Notes under the pieces: generated by a model
What the model saw: the letters and a program-made list of their open reading frames with translations, nothing else
The model's database searches: none
Told to the model about the DNA's origin: nothing
From: Todiramphus chloris collaris
Taxonomy: Eukaryota; Chordata; Aves; Coraciiformes; Alcedinidae
Length of the DNA: 64,000 bases
Assembly: GCA_025345505.1 (NCBI GenBank)
Contig: JANVCC010000018.1
Location: 38,179,242 to 38,243,241, forward strand
Reading direction: 5' to 3'
Part shown: in pieces, positions 22,506-33,904 of the stretch
How positions within the stretch are numbered: the first letter of the stretch is position 1
How the letters are laid out: every line of letters begins with the position of its first letter
Made by a program: the position numbers and the translations under genes

Positions 22506-25500
22506 ACTTTGATGTTTAAATTACTAAGGTTGTTCCCTTACTTCAGGACATAAGAAAAAACATGTGATGTAAAATCCCATGCTGGAAAATCTTTGTCAAA
22601 ATAATTGCATCCAGCTATGCTGTTGGCAAATTCTTAAATGCAAGATCAGTTCATTCGGCATACCTAGAGATGATGAGTGGCATGCAGACTACAACTACAT
22701 TGTGAGATGAATAACTGGCTGATTAATTGAATGGTGGTGATTTTTCTGAACAAGATGTGTACCTCTACCTTTATTTGCATGGCAGGAACCTCAGGCCTCA
22801 AAACAGTTCCCAGGTTCATGAGCAAAGCAGGCTTTTCACTGAGGGCTGCACTTTGGGCAGCTGCAGGGAGGAAACAGTGGGAGGATCAGCTTAGTCTCAG
22901 GGATGACAGCAGTCCAGCCTGCTAGGGAAAAGGATGGTGCACATTAGGAACAATAACCACATTGCAGTCTGGTCACTCTTTACCCTTCCTGATGCCAGCA
23001 GAGACAGGATGTAAAAGTTTGCAGTCAGATTCATAATTAACATTCCCCAAGCTTCTTTGCTGTGATCCTGTCCCTACAGCTCCAGATGTACTGAACTGGG
23101 CAATTTCTAGTCTCACAGAGCTGGCCCCATGGCCCATATTTTTCCCAAATACTAATGGTGCTGGTAAAACCTCTGGTGTTTCAGCGCAGAATCCAATCAT
23201 TGGCAAATCAGGGTTTGAAAGAAACTCTCTTAATAAACGATTTGTTCCTAAACTGGGAGCCCTTCTTGAAGTGCTAGATACCAATCTTACCGAGATAACT
23301 GAGCAGGGTGGCTGAAGATTCTGTGTCCCACAGTGTGCTAAGTTCTCTACCCCTACATTAGAAAGAACAGGAATAAGATGAGCCTCTCATGTCTTTACTT
23401 CCCTCCTTGCTCCTTTAAAGCATGCATGAGAGAAGAACCTCCAAGGCACCAAGGTTGAGGTCAAGATCCTGGGCTGACCATCTCGGCCATAGATCCAGGC
23501 TTGGCTATCAGGTCCAGAGCTGAGCTAAGGAAAAATGATGGTGGCTGTTGTCAGGAGCCAGCGAGGTTCTGAGGAGTCATCCCAAAGTTACAGTCACTGA
23601 GGAGCAACCCACCCCACTGAGACCTGGGTGACTAGATCTCCTATTAGCACAGCTCCAGATCTGCTTTCTCAATACAAGGTGTCATAGGAGGAAGAACTTA
23701 AGCTTGAGCTTGGACATTTCAACACCTAGAGGATTCGGTTGTGGGTTTTTCTCCTGTTTTAAAGAACTCAAAAGTTCTGTTTCTACAAAGAGTTAATTTT
23801 CTGTTAAGAAAAAGAATACAGTAAAAAATCTTCGTGCAGGCCCCAAGCTTTTGGGATGCTTCAGTGGGCTACTGGGAAATCTCTTTAGGATAGAGTCTGG
23901 TTGAGCTGTCAGATTGACTGCTAGAGGCGCAGCTGAGTTTCAAATGGACAAGCAGTGTGCGTGTGAGATACATCCCAAAAAAGGAAGATGTTTGACAAGT
24001 GAAGTGTTTTTATTTTATGATGGAGAACGAGCAGGAACATCAGACAGGTAAATTGCCCTGCCAAGCACGAGAATTTCTGACTGACAGGCTCATCGCCTGC
24101 CATGCCTGCTTGAGAGGATCCGGCATTTATTTCTACTGAAAAACAATTGTTTAAATTGCCATTTGCTGACTTTTCATTACTGATCATAATTGCAATGTAC
24201 AGGTTCAGAAGAGCAAAAGGAAGCCATTGCTTTGCAGACAGAGGAAAATGGGGACCAAATTTTGTTGAACCAAACAGAAATGAAGGAAGCTGGAGGGAAT
24301 AAAAGAAAGCTTGAAAATCATCAGAAATCAAACCAAATCAATCTGAGAGAGAGAAGCAGGGCCAACACTGATGTTTATCAAAGTTTAGCAATTAAGTTCA
24401 CAATATATCAATTAGAATATATGTCAAGGATTGGTTCCTACTAACGTGCTCTAGCAATGTGAATATCTTCACATCAGATAATTTGAAAATATTGCACTCT
24501 TGCAGTATTTGAGGTCATTTATTACCATGATACAAGCACATCTGATTAAGTATTTTGCCTGAATGCTATGATAAAGAGGTCCAAGTAAATAAAAAGACTA
24601 GAAAGAGAGCATGCGGACATCAGATAGTGTGATATGGAGTTACTTAGCCAGCTGAATGTGAGATGCCTTCTTTAGTCACAAGTGACAAAGCCACCAGTGA
24701 GTATGTCCTTTCCGGGTGAAGAAAAATCATCATGTATTTTGTATGAAATGTATTCAGCAAAATGTTTAAACATGTGCTTTAATTTATTATTATTCAGAAG
24801 TTAAGTACTTAACTTGTACTAAAATTCAGAAGATAAAGATGCGCTGAATCGGAGACTACTCACTGCATATTTTACAGCAAAACTATTTTGTCAATGCTTG
24901 AAAACACTTTAAAAATTTTATTTGGACCATATTGAGATCTCAATATTCTTCTCAAGCCCTAGTTATTGTGGAGTGAACTGTATACAGCTCAGAAGGAAAG
25001 GAAGATTAAACTCAATCAATCCAAAGTGATTCTGAAGATATCCAGAATAACGTTATCATGCATAGGAAAAGGTCTCAGCTTTGAAGTCTGCTACATGGAG
25101 AATACTCAGGGCTAAAGGCAAAAGCTAAATATCTCAGCAGAAGGCTTTGAAGCTCCCCTTTCCACCACCAGTATAAAATTCACATTTTTAGTCAGAAAAC
25201 TTATAAGGTATTTGATCCTCAAGCAAGGCTTGGCACAAAACTGAGCCCTGCATGTGGTGGCAGTCAAGACAGAGTAACCCCAGGGGTGAGAGCAGGGAGG
25301 ATCTTTGGAAAGTAATAAATAGGCAGGATATCCAAAATGGCAGCAGCTGGAAGCTGCTCCGAGGTGGGATGTCAGGATGAACCCCCTGGGAGATGTGATA
25401 CTGCACACAGGGCAGAGGAGGAGGTCAAATGTGCAAGGCCTTGCAATTTGTCAGACGGCTAACACCATCATTACCTGTGTGTGTGCATGCAGGCATGCTT

Positions 25501-25569
25501 GCCTATAAATTACACTCACAGATTTCCAGGCTAAATGTTCTCTTATTGGCAGCACAGGGCACTGCACCA
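22506..25569. other. Unique non-coding stretch
   Basis: No gene, RNA gene or recognised repeat is visible. Open frames reach 136 codons (23921-24331, minus) with a product that resembles no family I know. The plus-strand part 24480-25100 is notably AT-rich. Confidence 0.45.
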
Positions 25570-25592
25570 ACACCCCCCCACTACCCCCCCAC
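25570..25592. repeat. C-rich short tract
   Basis: Two runs of eight and seven C, separated by actac-like bases, form a short homopolymer-rich tract. It is too short and too regular to be anything but simple sequence. Confidence 0.7.
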
Positions 25593-27469
25593 TAGGAGAT
25601 ATTGTTTTATAATAAGCAATAAAACGTAGCTCTCACGGTGTGAGGCTGCAGATGAGTCATTGTTGAAATCAGCAGCGATGTCAATAGTTTTGATTTTTCT
25701 GCATATTACACATTTCTCCTTTTTTTCTGACATCACTGGGAGGAAGAGCCTAGGAAGAAGTGTGGGCTTGAAAAAGGAACTAGAAGCAGAGAAGGGGTCT
25801 GAGTGCAGGACAAGGGAGATGGACAGGGGAGAAGAACATATCCCTCATTACTATTGTTATCCAATGTCAGGTTCAGAAGCCAGATGCTTCTTGAGACTCC
25901 CTGGTAGGCAAACTTCTGTACTGCCTGCACTCATGCTTGATCTCTTTGTTGGCAAGAGCCCTGCTATTAGATTGGAGCCATCTCTCCTCGCATCAGGGGC
26001 ACAGGCACACCAGCCTCCAACAGGGAGCATCACTGACAGAACCTTGCCTTGGAGCACCATGCAACACTTCTGCAACATCAATGGAAAAAAGAAGGTGAGA
26101 GGAGACAAAAGAGAGAAAATCCTCCTGTTCCCAGTGGAGACAGGATCAGGCCCAGGAGGAAGGAAAACTAGCAGACACTTCTGCAAGGTGGATGCAGAAA
26201 GGACATCTGTCCCATTGCCCTGCTGACTCCAAGACCACTGTGTGATATGTTGCAGCTGCATTGACCTGGTGTTCCCGCAACCGTCCTGATCTTGGGATGA
26301 AAGCACTTTCTGGCAGCTGCTGCTCTCAATGCCTTAGAGATCCCAGGGCTGAGAACCAAGGAATTGCAGTAGATGCCACTTGTCCAAATAAGATAAATCC
26401 AGAAGTCTTGGTAGTGGCATTGCCACTCTATGCACTTTGTTGTGCCTCAGTCACAGTGAGCCTGCCAGGACTGGGAATAGGAGAAGGTGGTGAATACAGG
26501 AAAAATGTCAACACTGTGAAATGTAAATATGTTTAGAATTTCCTACGTAATCTAAACCTGTTCCTTTCCTAAAAGCTCAATATGCCCTCTCGGAATGGCC
26601 ATTTCATTATACCTTGTTGAAAAATATCAACGGCTGCGCTGGTACCTCCTCTAAAAAACAATGAGGAGAATTGTCGTTGAGATGACTGATAACAAATGCA
26701 CTCTGAGAGAAACCATTTGAATTACTCGTATGCATTACTGGGGTCTGAATTAACTGCAACCATTTAGAAAAAGGGCCCAAGCACCTCACTGAAAAACTCA
26801 GTTATTTTATGCTGGCCCTTGTTTCACACTCTACGGGAGAGATTTTGCGGTATTATTTTTTGTGCCATTACATAAATTGAAGGCCTTTGTTCCATTCTGG
26901 CCATTTCAGATCCAGAAAGAGACACGGTAAAAATAGCAGGGGCCTGGGGACAGGTGACAAAGAGGATTAGAAGGATGGGAAAGCCAGTGTGTAAAAGAGA
27001 TTGAGACGTAGGATTTGTCACAGTTCCAGGGTTAGCTGCTCCTCTGACCTCTTACTAGCATAGAGGCAGGCTTCTCTTCTTCAGGCCCCCGGTGGGAGTC
27101 TGTCTATCTGCCTGTCCCTCCCCTGCAAACAGGTCCCTGACAGTTTAGTGAATCTCTGTTTCAAAGAACTCACTTTTTAATGTCCAGCATCCTTGGAATC
27201 TTTTGACTTCTCGCCTTGGCAAAATAATCTGCAGCTGGACTCTGGAAATAGCATCCTCCCAACTCCAGCTGTCCTGTCATGTCCCCTGCCATGCTAAGTG
27301 CTAATCTAGAAGCACTGTGCAGCCTTCCAGCTTGTTCCCTAATAGCCCTGTTATTAAACAAAACCAACGTTTACATAGAGTAATCTCCACTGCCACCCCA
27401 TCACATACCTTATTCTCAGAGGTTTACAAAGCAGCCCTTCATCCTCCACGAGGTGGTTCAGTGATGGTG
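25593..27469. other. Unique non-coding stretch
   Basis: The open frame 25660-26226 (plus, 188 codons) and an overlapping minus-strand frame 25857-26306 (149 codons) lie here. Neither product shows a domain or signal I recognise, and two long frames on opposite strands over the same bases suggest composition rather than coding. The part 26580-26900 is an AT-rich block that may be conserved regulatory DNA (see findings). Confidence 0.4.
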
Positions 27470-27560
27470 ACTCCCACTTGAAGGCCACAAAGACTTGGTT
27501 CTTATTTTCAGCTCCATCACTGCCTCCCTGTGTGACTCTGCATTCTTGAAGTGGGATTTA
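27470..27560 (+). mobile_element. Possible MIR-like SINE core
   Basis: A stretch of about 45 bp (27497-27542) beginning ggttcttattttcagc and ending ctccctgtgtgactctg follows the MIR core pattern (gggttctattcccagctctgccactgactcgctgtgtgac). The flanking part does not continue the match clearly, so this is either a small remnant or a chance likeness. Confidence 0.35.
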
Positions 27561-30500
27561 CCTCACCTAACATTGGACACCTAAACCTGAGGTCCCCTCA
27601 ATGAATTATGCCTCCTGCATCATTGGAAAGAGAGAGAACTGCAAAGGTTGTCTTATCTTAAGCCCATATCTGAGAACGAGACAAATTGCATTTGTTCTTT
27701 CATGGATGTGGATGGAGGCCAGATGAGTAGCCAAAGTGAGGCACAAACCTTTTATAAAGTAGGGTTTATGTATAGCAGAAGTTGTGTACGGACCATCAAG
27801 GCTTGAGGGTTAGACCTGAAGGCTTAGGAAGTGGTAGACACAGCCATGAAAAGCCTGAGTAGGTAAACTAGATATTTCTGTTCCTCAGATGTAACAGGAC
27901 AGGTGTTGGCAAGCAGGCAAGGGAAATTGCTTCACTCTTTCCCACTCAAAGCTGCCAGGATGAAGGAGGGTGACCAGGCAAAGTCTGACTGAGGCTCTTC
28001 TGGTCTAGATGGAAGGTGGACAAAGTACTCCTGACCCACTGAGAGAAAGCCACTAGTCTTCTTTCAAGCAAACCTAGAAGGCCGAATCCAAAACCATCTA
28101 GTGTCTCTTACTTATGAGGCTGTTCCAGGTTAGCTTGCTACCATCAAAGGAAAAGCAGGTGCTGAAGACTGAGGAGGTGGTCAGTAATGTTACCAATAAA
28201 TAAAACTTCTGTCTCTAAATGCTATGGTCTGGGAATTATTTTTTACTCTGACTTGATGTCAGTTGCTCTCTCAGCCAGCCCAAGATAAAAAGCAAAGTGG
28301 CATAGGGCCACTTTTGGCTCCAAATTGCCTACAAATGTCAAACATGAACCTGATACCACTGAGGTATGATCCTAGGGAAGCAGCAAGAAAAAAAATCAGA
28401 AGAGGTCTCCTTGTAGGGGCAACCAAATCCTTGTGAAGAGTTAATAAAGAGGTTACTGTAAAAAAAAAAAAAGAATGAGTTCTGCCTTCAAATATCCTCA
28501 ACTATGGAAATGTAAAACTCACTTCATTTTTCATGCTTTATATTTCATATTAAGCCTGTTTTGCAGAAGTGCCCTTCTTCTATACAAACACCACCGTACC
28601 TTCCTTTGCTGTCATAAATTATCCCGTGGACGTTCCCTGTGAAGTTGCTAACTGTACTTTTCCTATTAATCTTGGCTCTACCTTTTTCTAGAGTTTTTTC
28701 CTTGCTGATCCATCTTAGGCAAGAAAGGCAGAGCTTTGGTCAGGGCTCTGCTCCCCCCAAGGGAGCATCACTCTTGTTAGCTGTAAAGTGTCCGTAACAA
28801 TGCACCTTTTAATGATGCTCCCTTTGGCTTTTACCAGCCTCATAGCAAGACTTGTACTCCATTTTCCTGTAATAACTCAGCTGCCACCAGGTTGGTGCTC
28901 CTGACAGTTACATCCTTACTAAGACTTTCTTGACTTGCCCCAGCTGGAGCAGGGAGATGCAAAGTGACTGCTGTGCTCTGGGGAGGTGATAAAGGGCTCA
29001 CCTCTTCAGTGACCTGGAGTATTTCCACTGGGGATGCGATAGGCAGCAGGCAGCAGAAGAGCACATGAATTAATGCTCCCTGCTGCTCCCTGGGGTGGTG
29101 TTATTCACTCACTTTCCTACACATCTTTCTGCAGACCTGAGCCCATACATGGCTTGGGCCATGTTTACCACCTTAACCTCTTCCTTTTGTGGACTGTATC
29201 AAGCTGCAGTCAAAGAAAATTTGTTCCCTATACTAGATGCTCTGACAAATAGGAAACCTCTTCAGCTGAGTGATTTCAGATGGTAAAATAAGTGGTGTAA
29301 CTACACTTGGGATAAATATATGCATGCAGAATGCAGTCAAAGTATTTATGCCCTTTACCTCCAAAGGACACATCTCTACTCAGTAATCTACAAGAGCATT
29401 TTTGCAGGATCAGCCAGTGGAAAGAATTGATAAACACTTGAGTGGCCTTCATGTATATTTCATATGGTAGGCAAGTGTGACGGGTGCGCATGCGCACACG
29501 CGCTCATGCTCATATGCACCAGCCGGTACCTAAAATATTTCTATTCCTATGTAACGCCTCTGACATCTTTTAAATATTACAGAATATACAAGCAAAGTCA
29601 GGGGGGATGGGGTGGGGGAATTCAGGGGAAATGATGGATGAGACCAACAAGTAGATGCAGTTTGACAAGGTAAAGGTCATGCATAAAAAGGTGAGATCCT
29701 GTTTTATCTCTACAGGTCAGTACCTGCTTTTGGTCAAATATGTTAGGAGGCCAGTGTTCTCCCAAACGCAGGTGGACTCATGCATGTTTGTTTCAGAGAT
29801 GAAGGTAATGCCTGCAGGGTAGGATGGAGTTCAACAGCAGTCACATCAACAACAGAAACCAGTATCTTGTTAAGAACAAAACAAAACAAAGCAAAACCAA
29901 ACATCCTTTTCTGAACAGCAGGACATAGACATGTGAGAACATCCATTCTGGGAAGCATTCGGTTTTTGTGAATCCAGGACTCTTGACTCCAAAAATTCCT
30001 GAATACACCAGTCTAGCAAAAGTAATTTGTCTCCTCCCCCTTTTCCCCTCTTTCTATAGCCCTATGTAACAGTTAATCACCTATAATGCAGGGCACTTTA
30101 CACCTGGCATGATGGTATTTTATATATTGATAAAGCAGGCAAGATCACATAGATACTACACACTGTTTCTTTAAATATAAACTCTCCAAAAAATTTTGAA
30201 AATTAAACTGGTCTGCTGAGACTGTAGGAGCACCATGGCTGGTATGGAAGTCCTGCGGCTGACAACCAGCCTTCCACAAAAAGTGACCTCTCAAAGTCTC
30301 CCTTGCAAGACCCAATCACACACACAGCCCCACTGCATCCTACTCAGCAACAAAGGTAGTCAGCCATAAGTGAGATTTAGAGACCAAATACTTAGGATAA
30401 ACAGTGTCCTATGTTGGGGATGCCACACCGTGATCTTGAGATTTTGCTAAAAGAGAAGGGTATTCCTGGACCAAATTGAGCCAATTCCTTTAGACATGTA

Positions 30501-31752
30501 AATGGAGGAATGGCCATGGTGAGATCACATCTTGTCAGCCCATGGTGAGTGGAGAAGGGCAACAGTATTTACAATTAGTTACAATTCTTCTCACGTTTTA
30601 CCAACCTTAAGGGAAATTTTTCCACTAATAGCAGGCAAGTTCGCACAAAGCTGGTAGCCTTTAAAACTAGTGGTGGACCCAGTTGGCAGCTGCAGACACA
30701 AGGTCCAGATTTTCGGGAAGTTCTCCCCAGAAAATCTAGGAAAACTGTTGTGCACTTTCTGGTGTTTGAAGAGCTAAATCCATTGCAAGCAGGGATGGAA
30801 ATTCTGCTAAGCAATATTCTTACTAAAAGGAGAAAAAAACATGACTCTGACAAGGTAAAGTAGCAATATCTAATTGTTGAAATGTGACTACAGCTCAAAC
30901 AGTTTCAGTCTTCTGCAGAAAGCTAGTGGATCACTTCTCCTATCATGCTGTAACTTTCCCTCTCGGACTGAGTTTATTAATTTTTGGCAAGTTGCAAGAC
31001 CTGATTTAGACTGATCTGATCTGATGGAGTGACCTATTTCTATTACTTGTTCCCTCTCTCCTCCTACTGCTCGCTTCTCTGATGACCACTCTGGATAACT
31101 CCCACAGCTCTGCTAACAGCTTCTGTTATTTCAGCTCTTGGAAGAGTAGCCATAATGGTGAGAACCAGACACACTTTCTCAGCTCACAGGAATTTTTAAA
31201 GCCATTTTACCTGTCTCACAAACCTCACAAGAAACTCTTACACAAAATCTTTTTTTTCCTAGACTCTATCCTACACACCCCCAATGCTGTGAAGTATTGC
31301 AGTTGATTTGATGAACCCAGGCACATTTAGGTAGAGTTAACTGGACTACATTTCTGTATGCTCTGCCACCTGACAGTTTTTATCCATTTGAAGTTATCAT
31401 TCTCGTTGTAGCAGAAATGCCTCTCAAACACATGCAAAACAACCAGACTGCAGGATAGTCCACTGGTTCATGATATTTCTCCTCCGTTCCCTCCACCTGG
31501 TGCTGGCTGAGGTTCACTTCTCCAGCAGGATCCCTACCCTGGAGACACAGAGGGGTTGCGGGAAGCAGGGTGAGATAGGGGTTGTCTTTAACTACAGCAG
31601 GCTGCACACCTCTGGGTAAGGCTTTTTCCAGAACAAGCGTGCACCATCCAACCAGCCTGTGAGGCTGTCAGGATATGTCCATTCTTGAACTTCTTGTATG
31701 ACTCACTGTGAGAAACAAGCTAAAAGCTCCACAATTTCAGGGACTGTGCAGA
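27561..31752. other. Unique non-coding stretch with unusual DNA-structure motifs
   Basis: No gene or named transposon is recognised. At 29477-29512 there is an alternating purine-pyrimidine segment that contains the palindrome TGCGCATGCGCA. At 29601-29628 there is a four-run G-quadruplex motif. An A/C-rich patch lies at 29870-29905. Open frames are below 110 codons. Confidence 0.45.
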
Positions 31753-31850
31753 TTTCCCTCCTTTTTTTTGGTTTTTTTTTTTTTCCCCCTGGGATTAATC
31801 TTTTTTTTATTTTATTATTATTTTTTGTTGGTGAGGTTTTTTTTCTTCAC
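31753..31850. repeat. T-rich low-complexity tract
   Basis: Several T-runs of 7-14 are separated by gg, ccccc or attatt. The frames across it encode Phe/Leu-rich strings only. It is simple sequence. Confidence 0.8.
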
Positions 31851-33858
31851 TGCACAAGCTATTGCCCTTTTCAAACTCCTTGACACAATGCCAACAAGCA
31901 AAATATTGAATGGTTAAATGCAATTTTCTAAAACCATATGGGACAGCTCACCAATAGAAAATGGACCATGGTCAGAGACACTGGGAGAAACACCATCACC
32001 ATCTGAAGTCAATGCTGACATTCAGCATAACATTGGGACTTAGGGGTTTAAGTATCTTAAAATAGGATTCTGAGTACTAAGAGATATAATGAAAAGGTTT
32101 AGATTTTTTACATCTAGTCTTTATATTAGGACAAGCTGAAAGAGCTTTGAGATTTGTTATTGATTCTGACCTAATGTGATATTGATATGAATTTTAATGC
32201 TACATGTAGATAGAAAGGGTGTGATGATCACATCAAATATAGTCTATTAATGCTAGTCCAGGCAATTTTGCATTGTATAACATGATAAAAATTGCACAAG
32301 ACCTTACTTGGTTCCTGTGTGTGAAGCTCTAGCAGGTATGTGCTTTTTATGTTCTCATGTCTAATCAATATATCTTTTTTTTTTTTTTTTTGGATTGGTG
32401 ACAGAGTCACTGCCTAAGGACTGATGAAGCTTAAACGCTGGGACTTTATACTGCTGTTTTCCCTTCCATTTCTGTATAATTGCTGTCATTCTGGAGAGAT
32501 TAGGTATTGTATATTGAGGAACATATTCACAGGCCTTTTGTGTTTGCCTTCATAATAGTAATGACAACAATAACAAAAGTACTGGTGGTAGCAATAGTAC
32601 AAGCAGTAATAAAAATCTAAATACTTGTCCTGAATAGCATCCTATTGTGTCTGTGCTCTAATCTTTGTAAATGCTGATCATCTTTTGTCTTCCTAGAACT
32701 AGAAGGTGCATTATTCTTTCAAGTTTTTCTTCACAGAAACTCCTTTCAAGGTTGAGGCATTATTGGAAGCTAACAACAGTGGCTTTGAAATATATCATTT
32801 AAGCTGGAGAGTGACAAACACCCTACCCTGCTCCTGGGAGAGTAGCTGTGCATTCACTTAATGAGGTAGCTGAAGACATCTCTGGTCCTTTTCCCACTTT
32901 GAGCCCAAACGCCAGAGGCAAAAGGGAGAGCTTTCTTTGCATGTGTGCAAAGATTTCAAGCTCTGTGTCTCCGTGCACTTGCAGCTATTGTCACCTTTCT
33001 GGAAGGGTCATTTTGACTTGCATAGTTATTAAATCCTTTCTCCTTTGTTCTACCCAGATCAATCCCAGGCCACTGCATTGAAGGAGAGATGTCTACTGAG
33101 AAACACTTCTTTGTAAAATGGAGTATGATGGTGGATATTGTTGGCAGGCAAAGGCAATATAAGCTTGACTATATTCTGGTCCCTTCTGAGTGCATGACAT
33201 CTCTTGGTGAGAGGGTAGCTGGGTCTCTGTGACCATTATGCCTCTTACTATTTGTGCAGAGTGGCAATAAGAGCACAACTGTACCAATTATGGTAATTGC
33301 CTGGTTCAGTGGCACTGAACAGAAGCAGAGAAGTATCACTTGGTGATCTTTGCATGCAATCTACTGCAGACAACTACATGGAAACAAGGAGCTCTCCATC
33401 TACCCCAAAAGATGCCTTGGTCTGAAAAGCTCACTTGCTTCTTAACTATGGCTTAAGTCTTATGCACTACTTTCTTTGCAACACATACTTCAAATACTTA
33501 CTCCAAAAAGGTTCCTGGAAAAGAGAGCCTGTATAGCATCTCTGTATGTTATATTTGGAGCATATGCTCAAAGAGTATTCTGATAAACTCTTCTTCATGT
33601 AGCACTTGGATAATGAGTATGCCTGAAATTCTAAATATAAGGTAAATGTCACATACACAAGGAAGAATTCATCCATGAGATATGTTACAGATTTATGATG
33701 CACAGCTCATTAGGTTTTGTTATCTGATTCACCAAGGTTTCTATGAAGACAGATTGCCAAACAGGGAAAGAGGCAAAGAAAATCCAGTCAATTTATTCTG
33801 AAGGATCCATTCTTTCCATATGACATTTTGTTGGGGCAAGCCTGCTTTAAATCAAGGA
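31851..33858. other. Unique non-coding stretch
   Basis: No gene is recognised. A run of 17 T occurs at 32375-32391 just before a gg-attggtg segment. Near 32565-32615 there is an irregular AAT/AAC-rich patch. Open frames are below 80 codons. Confidence 0.5.
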
Positions 33859-33904
33859 GTACACAATTGGTTTATGCCACAGTACACAATTGGTTTATGC
33901 CACA
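33859..33904. repeat. Perfect 23-bp tandem duplication
   Basis: The 23-bp unit starting gtacacaattgg and ending tttatgccaca occurs twice without a gap at 33859-33881 and 33882-33904, with no mismatch. It is a recent small duplication in otherwise unique DNA. Confidence 0.95.

Noticed and set aside
25660-26226. 188-codon plus-strand frame overlapped by a 149-codon minus-strand frame.
   Set aside because: Neither resembles a protein family, and long frames on both strands over the same bases suggest composition rather than coding.
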